Shown here in pieces: positions 36,131 through 49,255 of a DNA stretch of 64,000 nt (its first letter is position 1; every line of letters begins with the position of its first letter). The stretch covers positions 328,616 through 392,615 of the forward strand of contig JAVSML010000955.1 in assembly GCA_038503035.1 (NCBI GenBank), given 5' to 3'. The translations under genes were made by a program, and so were the position numbers. Origin of the DNA: Crocodylus rhombifer. Its lineage: Eukaryota; Chordata; Crocodylia; Crocodylidae. Below the pieces are notes generated by a model. That model saw only the letters and a list, made by a program, of their open reading frames with translations, ran no database searches and was not told the DNA's origin.

Positions 36131-39100
36131 GAATTGTTTTTTGTAATTTTAATTAGTCGGCTTGCTTCTACCAAACATGATAATTCTCTTGATTTATGCA
36201 CTTTTAGGTCCCCCTTTTAACTAAACAGCACATTTTGGGAGGGCATTTGCTTAGTAAAAGACTGTAAGGTGACATGTCTCTAAACATGCCAGAGGATTCC
36301 CCACCCCCTCTTTCTCCTTTTTTTAACATTTATCCACTTCTGCTTCTTTCTGTGTAATCTGCTTTTCTTAATGTCTTTGTTGCTAAATGGAGCACAAGTC
36401 CCTATTTCATTCTTTTGGTCCATTTTCCTCTCTCTCTTTTTTACAGTCAATATTTGCAAACCTTTGTCCTTTAACAGGCTCCTTGTTAAAGGGTATTGCA
36501 GTGTTTTGTTTTATGTGCCACTTCACTTGTCTTTTCCTTAGCTGGGTTCTTTTAGTGTGTGCTTTTTATTTTGTTGTTCCTGAGGTTCTTAAAAAAATCC
36601 TTTTCATTTTAGTTAAAAAGAGCAGCTCATGCCTCTGCATAACAATTTCTGCTAGCACACCCCATCTATATGCCAAGTGTCTAAAACAGAGACAACCTGA
36701 AGGAGTAAATGTCCCGTAAACAGTGACAGTTTCATCATATCTCTTCTAAAACTGTTTTCACATACATACTGCAACACATTTGCACAGAGAAATCCAATGT
36801 CTGAGTTGATGATATATTTTGTGCACATCAGAAATGCTATAGATCATTATGTGAGCCTCATGCTGTATCCAGGTCACAGAAACTGATACGTTCTTTCTCA
36901 TTTCAAATATAAGTATTTATGAATATGCTTTCTGCTCCCCTTCTCTGCTCTTCCTTTTAAAATGTATAATTCAATCCACAATCTTTTAGCTCTCATTCTT
37001 CTTTACATTATTCCTCTGTTAACTTTATCCACTTGCTTATTTGCTCCTTCCCATCATCTTACCATCACTTCTTTTTCATGTACTTTTTCTCCTCCTTCCA
37101 CTTCTCCCCTGCCCCCCCAGCCTGGAAATGTAAAAAGTAAATCTCTGATTTTTCCAATTTACTTACTCTCCACAGAGCTCAGCCAAAGTCACTAAGAAGG
37201 TTCTTGTCAAAAAAGAAAGCAGAGGAGGCTCAGCGTGAACTCTCCTTCTTTTTAAGCATTCAAAAGCATTTTATAAGCCATTGTCTCTTTTTTTCAGAAA
37301 CCAGCACCGTGTGGCAAATTGTGCAGAATAGAAATGCCTATAATGAATGTATTTAGTACTGGGTCACGCCGATGAACATTCTGCCCCCATGAATAATACT
37401 GTTTTACAAGTTTGCAGCCCTTTCAAATTGCTGATCCCCAAACCCTATAGGCAAATGAGAAAAGCTAACACAAGCAACTGGGACTTTAGAAACCCATAGC
37501 CATCTGGCCTAAATCTCTAACAATCCAAGCCAATAATTATATCAGTTCAGGCTTTAGTGAACCCCTTTGCAAACACCAAAAGAGCAAAGAAAGGAATTAG
37601 TGGCCATTCTAAGTTGGGGTGGAGTGAACTCAGAGATAATCTAATTCCTTTAGTTCATGGACAGCTTTCTTGAAGCTTTGATAAATCTTTCTAAAACATT
37701 TTTCCAAAATTCCAAGTGCAACTTCTTTTCTGGCCATAATTGGGGAACTAGGCTCCATTAAACTCCCTTCTTAATGTCCATTAAAAGTATTTTGTTCTTT
37801 AAAAAAAAAAGTCACTGCCCCTTTTTTAAGAAGAGTACAAGAGATGAATAATTCATAGTAAAATGCATTTTCAGCGGTGCATATTAACATATTTCAAACA
37901 GGGTGCAAATTAATATATAGCTATAGGAATGTGTGCTTATGAGCCATAGCTTAAGGAATTTAGAAATACTGTACTTTTGTGGCAAGTTTTGTTACGCTTC
38001 CCATCTTAGTCACTCCATATTCACCAGAGCAATATCTCTGAAAGAGATTAATCTGCAGATACTGCTATACAGAAAAGTTCCTATAAACAATTGTAATAGT
38101 GCTGGATTTTCCTTTAAAAATTGGCCTCATCAACTGTTTTACTACTAAAATGATCAGCAATATCCATATTGTGTTGCAACTCATGATTTGTGTTTATATT
38201 ATAGACAAGTGTTTTAGCAGCTAATTGGTCTATATCTTCTATTCTGAAATAAAGTGATGAATAAACTGGTAAAAACACTTTGTAACAACACTCATTGGAT
38301 CCCATGTCTGAGAAGGGAAACATGATTTTATTTAATGCCACACTACTTCTGTTAGTCATTCTAGAATAATACTTTCTTTAGTTTCCTTGGCTTTAAGGTG
38401 GTTAAGAACAATCACAGCTCTTTCTAGGCCTATTCTTCACATATTCAGTGAAAGCGTTTTGTTTGAATGTCCCTTAAACTCCAATCCACCTTTGACATGG
38501 CAGACTTTTCTTACAAAGAAGGGAGAGATTTCCACGTGCATCAAGCAGACATGTCTTACGGACTGTGGTATTGTGTATGTTGTTAGGCACGTGAGTGGAG
38601 TGCTGCTAAACCTCCTGGAGAGTAATCTTAGTTACTTCTTCCCTCATACATGTCTATTCACAATAAAAATTTAAGACTGTGCATTTAAAACTCAGCATCA
38701 TAGCTGGAAAAGGAAAACAAACTAACTCCAACTATGACTTCTTATCACCTACATTACCACTTCAGAAAACATAGTTAGCTAGAGGTTTAATTAACTTTGT
38801 GCTAAGCCAAATATAGCTTTGTTTCTCTGGACTATATATTTTAAAGTCTGTCTCATTTCTCAAAGGAGTTTTGTTGAGCATTCAATAAAGCAGGATCTGT
38901 TTTAAAATGTATTGAGCCTTAGGTACAAAACACCTAAACCTAAGTAGACATGAAGAACTTTTGTTTAAAGAAAAACAGTGTCCTATCCTTAACAGTAGCA
39001 ATAATTATAAACAATTAAATTAGCATGCTTGTCCCCAAAATGGGTTGTAATCATGTTCGACTTGATTTGTTCCCTTATATAGTGCCATATTATATATCAT

Positions 39101-39751
39101 GGCATAATATATTTCAGCACATAAGACTTGACAAGATCAAATGTGATTTGACACCTATTATAATAAATGTGAAAGATAAATCTTGCCAGATCAGAAGTAC
39201 ATTTTAAAAGAGTATTTCCATCATAATGGATGTAAAGTCTTTGTAAGTTTCTATTTTTTTTGTTTTATATCTTTTACAAACTTTTCCCAAAAAGGATGCA
39301 TCATCACTGTCTTGTACCCCTTTACATTTGGATTTTGCTTTTAGATTTGGAAAAAGTGAATTTAAAGTGGATACAAATGATTCTACCTGTGATTCTGCAT
39401 TGCTTTAAAGAGCACAATGTAGTAATGGTGCAAGAGCGGCAATAGTAAGACACATGTTGCAATGATTTGTGTGGACTGCAGAGGGAAGTTATGCTGCTGA
39501 GTTAAGAAAAAGTCCAGATTAATTTGAGCATGTCTGAATAGAGTATGCATTGAGAACTGGCCTATTGGTATATTTTTCTTCTGTTCTGCTAAAAGAACAG
39601 ATAAGTACTTGCCAAGAATACAACAAGTTGGACTGATTCTTCCCCACCTTGCACTATGTGTTACCATTTACATGTCTTCAAAGCAAGTGGAAGATTTTTC
39701 TTAATCAGACTTTGCTCCTTACATTTTGGTCTGGATTCAGGTACTCTAGGG
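36131..39751. other. Upstream flank of PCDH18, no gene seen
   Basis: AT- and pyrimidine-rich on the plus strand from 36.3 to 37.2 kb, then ordinary AT-rich sequence. Conserved enhancers may lie here but cannot be judged from one sequence. Confidence 0.55.
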
Positions 39752-40274
39752 GCATGTCCAGATGAGCGCACATGTGAAGGAGCATACATTTCCCGTGGCA
39801 CAAATAGCAATGGCACATATTTGTGCTGTTGCTTTTTATCCCTGGGCATGCCCCTGCACATGCGCTCTAGCATGCGACAAAATGAACCAGGTGGGATAGA
39901 GGAGGCTGGGGCCAGCACCTGTGCTGGCCCCAGCAGCCTCACCTGGGATCCTGGGAGCCTCCTGGGGCAGCAGCTGTGCCCAAACAGCCACTCAGAGCCT
40001 GGCTGGAAGCCAAAACATGACTTCGGCTGGCCTGGCTCCATTTCTGGCCATGCACACTGTGCTGCATGGGCCACATCCCTTTTTTTTAGCAGCAGGTTTT
40101 TTTTCTTAGATTTCATAGTTCTAATAGCCCTTAGGGCTGGAAGGGACCTCGTAGGATCTTCTGGTATCAAACTAGCAGCATGGTGAATGGGTGCACGTGT
40201 GCTGCGTGTGGTTTGCAGCACCTCAAACAGCTTTGAGGTGCTATAAATTGCATGTGTGCATTTGTCTGGACACA
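39752..40274. mobile_element. hAT-like element, family A copy 1
   Basis: Terminal repeats are imperfect: left GCATGTCCAGATGAGCGCAC; right, reverse-complemented, TGTGTCCAGACAAATGCACA. Flanking 8-mers CTCTAGGG and CTCCAGGG differ at one base and are a likely hAT target duplication. The interior includes a GC-rich stretch (AGCCTCCTGGGGCAGCAGCT) shared with the element at 52211-52629. Open frames across it (up to 256 codons) are not conserved proteins. Confidence 0.65.
40108..40175 (-). mobile_element. Short CR1 3'-end fragment inside a hAT-like element
   Basis: TTTCATAGTTCTAATAGCCC, then TTAGGGCTGGAAGGGACCTC, is a CR1 3' terminus in reverse orientation, about 68 bp long. It lies within the terminal repeats of the element at 39752-40274, so it inserted after that element or was carried with it. 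Confidence 0.8.
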
Positions 40275-40978
40275 CTCCAGGGCTCCAGCCCATGGCAAAG
40301 GGCTTCAGCCCAGCACTGTTTCCCCTGCTACTTGGAATAGCAGAGAGAATCTTCCTACTCCTCCAACAGTGGCACAGAGCAGCTCTCCCAACTAGCAGAA
40401 CTGGGTCTTTTTCCCTTGTAGAGAAACCCATAGAAACCTTCTCTTCCTTTCAGAAAGGTAAGGAAAACAGTGGGGAGAGGATGGGGGAAGAGCGTCTTAG
40501 CTCTTTCCAGCAGCTACTTAGGGTTGAAATATTATGTCCTCTTTCCCTCTGCCAGGCACAGGGGTATCTTCTTGATCAGTGTTGGTGGGCTCCCCAGTGC
40601 AATGGTTCTTGGAGTCAAGATGCCTTTGAGATACGAGACAGATCACACTATCAGATATTGTTTCAGGCCATCCACAGACTGAGGTGACATGACATCAGTT
40701 ATACTTCGTTCCTGTTTGCAAAGGTTCTTTGCCACAGAGGTTAGAAATTTACTTCTGATTTCATTTAAATGAAAGGATAGGGTGTAATCTAATTACATGA
40801 TACCAGGAGTCAGAGCTTTAAACATCAGCTGAAAATGCCTGTTTTAATCCACAGCTCTTCTTTCTGTGACAACTCTTTTTGCACAGGTATAAATAATTAT
40901 GTAAGAATTGTGATGTGTTTTTTACATATTAATTATAAAGGAAGCATTTCTACAGTAATATGGTATTATGTAAATACT

Positions 40979-41207
40979 ATCTGTGTCTACATGAGATGCT
41001 TACTGCACAGTAGCTGATTAGTATTGCACTGTAGTATCACTGGGCACTAACCATGACACAATGCTGCTGCACAGTAGTAACAAGCTACTGCATAGTAAGC
41101 ATCACCAAGCAACCATGCTGGCACGCTACTGAGAAGTAACGCTGGTTACTGTGCAGTCCTTTAGTATTTCGTTATGCAGTTAGTGTCTTGTGTAGATGTG
41201 ATTGCTA
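40979..41207. mobile_element. hAT-like MITE
   Basis: The left end CTGTGTCTACATGAGATGCT pairs with the reverse complement of the right end, ATCACATCTACACAAGACAC. The body is made of repeated ACTGC-ACAGTAG type words in both orientations. No clear target duplication was found. Confidence 0.6.
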
Positions 41208-41248
41208 GGTACTAGACCTTTCACCCCAATCTGACTGTCTCTCTCTAG

Positions 41249-41492
41249 GTGCATCTACATGAGAAACCTTAAGGCGCAGTGGACTGTTCTACTGGGAAGC
41301 AGTGCATCACGGCAGAAACCGTGCTAATGGTCTAATTCACAATTGAATTAGTCTACTGAGCATTAAGTGACACAAAAAAGATCTTCACCTTTGCTACTGC
41401 GCATTAGCACAGCTACTGAGCCTTTATCTAGTACTATTAGAGGTACTAAATGTGCAGTCACAAAGGCACATTAATAAACATGTAGATGCATC
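41249..41492. mobile_element. hAT-like MITE with near-perfect 8-bp flanking repeat
   Basis: The left end GTGCATCTACATGAGAAACC matches the reverse complement of the right end, GATGCATCTACATGTTTATT, over the first 13-14 bases. CTCTCTAG (41241-41248) and CTCTCTGG (41493-41500) flank it, an 8-bp duplication with one change. It lies only 41 bp beyond the 40979-41207 element and resembles it, though the two are separate insertions. Confidence 0.7.
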
Positions 41493-41500
41493 CTCTCTGG

Positions 41501-42460
41501 TGCAAGTAATCTTGTTGTATAGTGGCACTGTTTCAATAACGGAAATTAAAACTATCCCCATCCAGACCAACCTCTATTTTGGTGCTTAGAGCATTTTCTT
41601 GAGAAGCGAGAGGTGTAATTTTGAATTCTGTCAGGCAGGGAAGGGATTTGAAACCAGGTCTCTCCCTTTCTGTGATAATGCTTTAGCCATTAGGCTACTG
41701 TATAAAAGGTGGGCAATATTCTAACCCGCTCAGATAGAAAGTTGTTTTATGTTGAACTCAGTGCTGCCGGGGTTTGTTAGGCATGCCCACACCACGTCTT
41801 CTGGGCTGGGTCTTTTAGGATCCTAAGACAAAGGAATGCTCAGCCTGAGGATCCTGGATTTACATTGGAGATAAGTGCTATGTTACTCACCCCTTTTGTG
41901 AGAGAGGTAGTTCCTTGCACTTATAGACAACATCACCTAGATGACATCACCAGTGAAAAGGTAAGCTTTTCAGGCTTCTAGAGGTTAGGCAAGACTTTTG
42001 AGGATCGCATTCTTCTGTAGATACCTAAGCCATTTTGTGAATCTGGGTTTAACTGCCTAAGGTGCTAACATCAGAAGTTAAATTGCATGATGTTTTTAAC
42101 TGCATATACCTCAGATATACAAATTCTGTTCTCACTATTATAAATCTGCAATCAGACTGTTAAAAAGAGTTCTGGTGGAACAGGATGAACATTTGGTACA
42201 GCAGGTTCACAGGACCGTAACAGTCTTTCATCTGGAAATTGCTATGGGATGGAAATAGCAGTGAGGTCTCAAATGCTTTGGTGTGGATAAGGAGAGGAAA
42301 ATCCAATTACCCCTTCCCTGCTATGGAACAATATGCAGTTTTACCCTAAAACACAGCAGATGCGTATTAGGCAGGAGCCATCAGTGAAGGGGTGATTGTT
42401 TTGCACTGATTTTACCATCTCTGCACTTTTCAAACATTTAGCGGTATTGTAGCTCCAAGG
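41501..42460. other. Intergenic, no gene seen
   Basis: Mixed-composition spacer between hAT-like elements and the GC-rich block. Nothing was recognised. Confidence 0.6.
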
Positions 42461-42995
42461 AAGCTATGCTACCAGGACGTCTCCTGTACACAGCGATTCC
42501 CAGTTCCCAAGAGAGGGAGGTGGGAAGGGGCCCACACTGCTCCTTTCCCCCTCTCTGCTTTGCCCAGCCTGAGCAGGGGGAGAGTGGAAGGGTGGATCAG
42601 AGCCCGTTCACTTCATGGGCCCAGCCTGACTCCCCCAGTATCTCAGCTGCGGGGGGAGGTGGTCCTGGAGAAGTCCATGAGTTGGGGGGGGGGGGGTTCA
42701 GATCCACCCCCCAACCTCCAGCTTAGGCCAGGCAAAGCCCAGCTAGCAGCATGCTTCTACTTGCTTAAACTCTCTCCCTTCCCATCTCTCTCCCTGCTGG
42801 CAGCCCTGGATCTGGGGAGTAGGGGCAGGGCTATGGAGGCGGACAGTTAGGCAGCCTCTGTAGAGGCTGCTGGTGTGCTTTCCCTACTGGCCAGGAGGGC
42901 CAGTGCAGGCAGATTCAATTCTCCTCACAAACATCTGTTGTTTGGCGGGGGGCTCTAATTCATGGCACTTTATGTAAAGTGCCATGAATTAGAGG
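42461..42995. repeat. GC-rich repeat block ending in a perfect 20-bp hairpin
   Basis: GC-rich sequence with a run of 13 G at about 42687-42699. It ends in a perfect inverted repeat: arms 42953-42972 (CTCTAATTCATGGCACTTTA) and 42975-42994, separated by TG. The composition resembles the interiors of the hAT-like elements nearby, but terminal repeats were not defined. Confidence 0.5.
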
Positions 42996-45177
42996 TAGAG
43001 CCTAAATGTCTGTCTGCACTCATAATCACAAGATACCAGCCAAGCAACTGTGCCATCTTAGAGCACTAGTTTATCAATTGCAGTATCTTCTAAAAGCTTA
43101 TTTTCTGCTGCTTCAGAGACAAGTGGGAAAAGTAACAAAATACAGGAGCCAAATTGTATACCTAGAAAAATATATATTTCTTTCTCTTCAGCCAGCAGGT
43201 TGACACTGTAAAGCATGGGATTTGAGTTATAGGGGATAGTTTTTCTATAGATAAGCAGAGTCCCACCTTCCTGCTATCAATCCATATATTTTACTATCTC
43301 TAAAGTCACTTTAGAAAAAAGAGATCTAGTCAAACATTAAATTATATCAAACTTTCAAAATCCTACTACCACCTGCTTATGAGTGAGAAATTTTCTTGAC
43401 AAGTGAGTTAAATATTAGTTTTTTCATTATCATCCATCGTAATGGTAAAGGGCAGGTGAGCAGATTTTCTGCTGTGGGAGTAAATTTTCATGGCAGTTTT
43501 GCAAGGCAGCATTATGTACATAAACAGAAAGTTTAACTTTTATATATTTCATGTGACATAAATATTATACCTAGATTTTGAGTGCCTTTCTGGACCAATA
43601 AAATGTTTATTTCTCAGAATTCTTTGAAATTGCTAAAGAAGGAAATGCATGGATCTTGTGGTTTACCAAGTCTTTATTAAAAACAAATGCCTATCCTATG
43701 ACTGCTTTTTAACTGTGTATAGGAATAATTCATCTGGCACAGAATATGCTGGGAGCTGCACTGTTTGATCACTCTAATCCAACTGTAATTTTATTAACTT
43801 ATTTCCTTCTAAAGCATACAAAGTACAATATCTGTATTTGAACTCTTTTTATACACAGTTGTCTTTAAGAGCAGTACATGCATTTTATCACGATACATTT
43901 ATGACTTTCAAAATAATAAAAAAATGTTCAAAGCATAAATTGTTAAAATAAAGGACTGGGACAAATTTCTATTCCACAATACTCAGGGAAGCAGAGCCTC
44001 TGAGGAAAGATGCGCATGTTCTAGTCTCACCTCATCTTCTTTTTCTCAACACCTTCCCTTCTGTCTATTTTGCATCCTTGCAAATGCACACTATTATAAT
44101 ATTCCTCCTTTTGCTCAGTAAAAGATGGCACACAAGGAGTAAAAATGGCTCATAACCTTCTCTCTGTTTCTCTAATACAAGAGATAGCTGAACAGTGGTT
44201 GGTTTCCTATTATAAACTAGGGGTCCCTGGGCTGTTCTAGTTTATGCCTATGGACTTGGAGTCTTAAAGGACTCTTACAATAGGATTGATGTCACTGGTG
44301 TGGAAGAACTTCAGGTTATATAAATTTTCCTGGAGAATGCCTCTTATGTTGTAGGCCAGGAGGGACAATGATGTAATAGCCCCAATGTCATCTGAGGATT
44401 CCCATAAATTGATGAAGATTTCAGGGGGACAGATCATTTACCTTCACGGTTTTCTTCTGCTTCTGATATGTCTTGGTTTGTACACAAAACCAGACCCGCA
44501 GCTCAGGATCACAAGTGAAAACCTGTAATTTGGATGTGTGTGTTAAATTAAACCAGTAGCATCAATTGATATTGTAAAATATTAATTACCAGCCCAACAG
44601 AATTTAATTCTTGAATCATAGAGAATTATATATTTTCAGTGGATATTTATTTTGGATATAGAGGGCCTCACCTTGCATCATGCACGATAAAAGTTGATTC
44701 TTTTGCCTGGAAAAAGGTGGATGTTGTCTTTGTATGTCCTAGACATACAGCAGATTAACACTTGTATAACTTACATTGGTGTTTTATGCCAGTACAAATT
44801 ATACTTGGATCCAGAGAAGAAGAGTAATCCAAACCAGTTCTCCCATGAGAGCTATGACCTTAACTGTTACTGGAGTCCTTCACCATTATGCGGCAAAGGT
44901 GTATACAATAGCCTGTTTATATTCAGCAAGCAGCTACCCCAAGAAAACTGCAGAAACCTAACACATATACTATACCTATACCTACATTGTTCAATTTCTG
45001 TTGGAGTAACTCTACACCAGGTTCTAGTACACTCTGGTTTAGGGACTTGCATTGTTTGTATGCTTTTTTTTTTACATGAATATAAAGAACGTTTTCATGA
45101 CGTATTCATAAATATTTTCATTAATTCAAAAGCTGACTGCAGCTTTCATGTTTCTGTCTACATTTTAAAGTCTTTAT
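42996..45177. other. Intergenic, no gene seen
   Basis: AT-rich. A 172-codon frame starting at 44694 has no recognisable domain and includes old-repeat-like sequence (ACATTGGTGTTTTATGCCAG). Confidence 0.55.
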
Positions 45178-45841
45178 GGGCATGTGTAGATGAAACAGGG
45201 GCCCTAAATTGAAGCACTGGGTTTTAAAAAACACTGCTTTAATTTAGGGCTGATTAACCCCTCCATGTCACATGCACACCCTGCTGGTTTACCTGCCTCT
45301 ATGGTAGGGGGGGAGGGCGAGCTGCTGGTGGGCAGAGTGGTCCCTGGGCTGCAGGGTAGGGCTGTTGCTTCCCTCTGTGGCAGCAATGGCCCCCACACAG
45401 GTGGCACCCACCTGTAGCCACCTGGCTCAGGCGGTCCTGAGGGGCACTGCAGCCACAGAGTGAAGCACTGGGCCCCCACGCAGCTCAGACAGTCAGGCAG
45501 GCTTGGGGGGCGGGCAGTGGGAAAGATCAGGCTCGCCGCTTTACTTGGGTGGAGCCTGCCTTCCTGGGAGGCTGGCAGGCTGCCTGCAGGGCCTCCCGCA
45601 GAGACGTGGAGCTGCATGGAGCTCATTGCTTCACTCCATGGCTGTAGGAGCAGCAAACTAAAACTCCTCAGAGAAGTTTTAGTTTGTTGTACTCCAAGTC
45701 ATTTAAAGTGCATTACACCACCAAATTTCCTACAGTGGCTGGAATTAATGTGCAATGCACCACCGAGGTGTGCAAATACCAGCACCGTTAAAGCAATGCA
45801 AAAGCATTTAGACCGCTTTAAAGTGTCATGTACAGACGCTG
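45178..45841. mobile_element. hAT-like element with subterminal hairpins
   Basis: The left end GCATGTGTAGATGAAAC (45180-45196) matches the reverse complement of 45823-45839 at about 13 of 17 bases. Next to each end is a hairpin: 45202-45219 with 45232-45249 (16 of 18 pairs) and 45654-45665 with 45675-45686 (12 of 12). The centre (45290-45620) is GC-rich. Open frames on both strands show no recognisable protein. Confidence 0.6.
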
Positions 45842-48800
45842 TGTGGTAGATACCAGCTATCAACTTTCTCCCATTTGGTCTCCTCCCAGCATTTATATTT
45901 GTGAAATATTTTATTTATTATTTCTTCTAGGCTTCAATTATGGATACCTGAGCCTAAACCTTTGCTTGACATTAACATATTCTCTTCAAATCTTCCTTTC
46001 CAATAACTAGCTAATAATTACCTTCTCCAAGATCCAAATGTAAATCTCTCTTGGCCTATATCAAAAGGATAGAGCATCTGCTTTTATGATATGTCTAATC
46101 CCACATCAAGTGAAGACCTTTCCACAGGCCTGGAATCTGTGCAAAAGGAGGAGCGAGACATCAGCAGGCCAGTGAGCTGCGAGTAGGAATCCATTCAACA
46201 GGAACATTCATTGTTGATCCATCTGCTCCACAGAGATTTTCAGGAAAATGTAAACTGCTTCTTTATACCCTGATTTAATAATTGGACAGTTTTCCTTTTT
46301 AATACTCCTCTGTAAATTTTGCCATGGGAGAAAACAAACATTGCTTTCTTCTTACCAGATGGAATATGCCATTCAGTATATCATTCAATCTAAGTCTAGA
46401 CAATCTTACTTGTATGCATCTGGAACAAGGTTGTCTCCAGCTTCAGAGAATTAGAGATAAAATGTAGACCTCAGATATCTTCAGCGGTGCCAAAACTCTG
46501 TTCAGGATAACTGAAGGGAAATAGGGAAGAAAGGTGGCTTAAAGGCCTCTGAATCTCTGGAGTCAAGCCACTCTGTGGCGTGCTTTTGAACAGTCTTAGG
46601 ATCCTTTTAAATTACACACAAGTTTATTAGCATCAGAGGACTTCAAAAGAACTTCCCTGGAGCCAAAAATCTGATCCAAAGGACTCTTAATCTTGAGTAT
46701 CTATATATTGATAAATGGATTTGCATAGGTAAAGTCTTGATGGCAGAATATTTGAACATTTTATCATTGGGGCTTTTAGCAAACTGATTTTACAAAAGAT
46801 TCCTATCGAAGGAATCAGTACATTAATGGCCTCCTTATTTTTAAGCCTTCAAACAAAAAACAGACCTCAGATTTTGCAAACAAGGACCAAATATGTTGTT
46901 TATTTTATTTAGTGATGAAAATTTAGACAGCACTATACTTAGGTCATCTGCACTTTTTTAATCTTAATTTTTCTGGAGATAGAAATGTGTTCCTCTGTTT
47001 TAATGTCATGGGAAAACATGTGGAAATGTAAACCTGCTGTAGGAAGCAGTCACAGTGGGAGCTTGTAATGGGAAAAAGGCAGGATGGTTTATCAACAGAA
47101 TATGTAACATATACTGAACATCCGGCTTTCCGAGTAAGTTGTTAACAGTGCTTGATACAAATGTTTCTTTTTAAAGAATCAGATGTTCCTTCTTTTTTCA
47201 ATAGCTGCAGTATGGTAAAACTGGTGCCATAAAGTCATTTCGAGAGACAGCAAACAACTTTGTTATCGTAATAGGCTTTTTTTCTTCTTTTTTTAAACAA
47301 TGGATCTAGCAGGTGGCATGTGGCTGAGCCTGGGTCTATCACCATCTCCAGGGTGCCAAGACGTCCCTCAAAGTTTCTGTGGGAGGAATTTGTTGGTGGG
47401 ATTTGGATTGTAAAGGCACGTGAGCATCTGCCGCCTGCTCAGTCTCATTACCATTCACACAATTAACTCCTGCAGCTCTTGGTCCAGCAGCCAGAGCCAG
47501 GGACTCAATTTTACTGCCTCTTTGACAATGCTTATTATCATTCATCTGAACTTAAGAGTTCCACTGCTTTAAACTCAGAGCAAAGTTTTATGTGAAAACA
47601 GATCACACAGAGAAAAGCTCCAGAACCAAAAAGTAAATTGACATGATAGTTACTAATAGCCTAAAATCAACGTACCCAAATACAATGCTATAAGTAAAAA
47701 AATCACTCTTCATGGTAATGGATTTTATCACTACTGAATAAAACACTCCACACTAAGAAAAGCATTCTACATTTTATGCTATTATATGCTTTTCAAAAGC
47801 ATATTTTAACATTATCCACACTGACTAAAAATATTATTGCAGGTATAGCATTCTGCTGCTCTCCCCCACTCCCAAGCACTTCCACTGTTGCTTCAAAATA
47901 ACCTCCTTTGCACTGTATACAAGATAAAAGTGTGTTTTCAATAAGGTAATTTGGACCACATATTTAGCAGAGTCTTTGTTGTTATTTGGGTTTGGGGGGT
48001 TTGGGGCGGGGGGGGGGGCTTTGTTTGTTTGGTTTTAGTCATTTGGTTTGGTGTCTATGAATGATTTAAAAGAACGCAGTTGAACTTGATATATTTTTCT
48101 GGCGTGCTTAGAATATAGAGAAACTTAGAAAGACCCATATTAGCCTGTACTGAATTACATAAATATCTAAAATAAATGCTGTACATTCTTTTAAGTGTTG
48201 TAACTCCTGACAAATGTTCATAAAACTGTAGTTGTTCCCATTTCATTTTTACTCACAATAAGGTGTTGCGTGTTCCTGTCTGGCCTAATGTGCTTTCAGT
48301 GATACGCAGAGCTCTCAAGAAGTGGAACTTAAACCCCTTGCCAGTAAATGGAGAATGCATCAAGCCACATTTTTTAAAAGCAGAACCATTCAGTTAAGAA
48401 AAAGAAGAGACTTAAACCAATGTTTCTCCAGTATGAGAAAGGCTGCTTTATTTGACACAATAAAGAAAACATTAGGCAGCCAGGCCAGTAGTTGTGATAA
48501 TCCATGCTACACAGATGATCATTTGTGACTTTATTGAAGAATATTCAGTGCAGAGAGTAATGCATTTACTTCAATATATTGACCTCCATGTAGTATTAAC
48601 ATTAGTATATTTGAGCTGCATTAGGCATATGTATGAAATACATGTATGAAATTTACTTTCTAAAGTTTTAAAAACTTAGAGATCTTATCCTCTCTGTTAA
48701 TTGTGACTATTAATTTATTCTTTTCAAACCTGCCACTTTCTATTTTGAAGAAAATCTAAAGTGAACCTACTTTGATCTCTGTGATGCATTTAGACACATG

Positions 48801-48885
48801 CATTGTGCTTCCAAATATGGTGATTGTTACTATTCAGTGCCAGGCATGTCATGTGCTATGACAGTGTTTAAGCTTTGTGAACTGT
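45842..48885. other. Intergenic, no gene seen
   Basis: AT-rich except for the G-quadruplex motif at 48.0 kb. Confidence 0.55.
47988..48019 (+). other. G-quadruplex-forming motif
   Basis: Four G runs (3, 6, 4 and 11 bases) separated by TTT, TTT and C. This fits the canonical G3+N1-7 pattern on the plus strand. Confidence 0.8.
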
Positions 48886-49255
48886 GGGTGCATCTGTATG
48901 TGCAATTAATGTGATGAAATAAACGCCAGAACAGTTCAAACTGAAGTCAGCTGTTCCTAAGTGGACCATCTACACTTGCACCCAGGACAGCAGCAGTTTG
49001 AGCAGGAGCAGAGCAGGCCCTTGGCTGGCTGGGCTAACAGAGCACAATTTATACCCACAGTCACTATCTACACATGGATTTGGGGCACAGAAAAATACTC
49101 TGCCATAAGATAGTACCATCCTGGACTGTACTATCCTAGGGTGGAGTTAGTTAAGTTACTGCACCCTAATACCAGCACCTGTGTAGAAGGTGACACTTTA
49201 TTATGGAGCTAATTAGTCTACACCACAGTAAAGCAATTATTCTACACCTAAGTAA
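48886..49255. mobile_element. hAT-like repeat remnant(s)
   Basis: Starts GGTGCATCTGTATGTGCAAT, like the 41249 element terminus, and contains several (A/C)ATCTACAC(A/T) words plus GTCTACACCACAGTAA near the right. It may be two overlapping elements; the ends are not resolved. Confidence 0.4.

Noticed and set aside
39661..40431. 256-codon minus-strand frame and its 176-codon plus-strand partner
   Set aside because: They lie across a hAT-like element and a CR1 fragment, overlap on both strands and show no protein domain. They arise from GC-rich repeat sequence.
44694..45212. 172-codon frame
   Set aside because: Composition is as expected of AT-rich non-coding DNA. It has no domain or splice context, and part resembles an old repeat.
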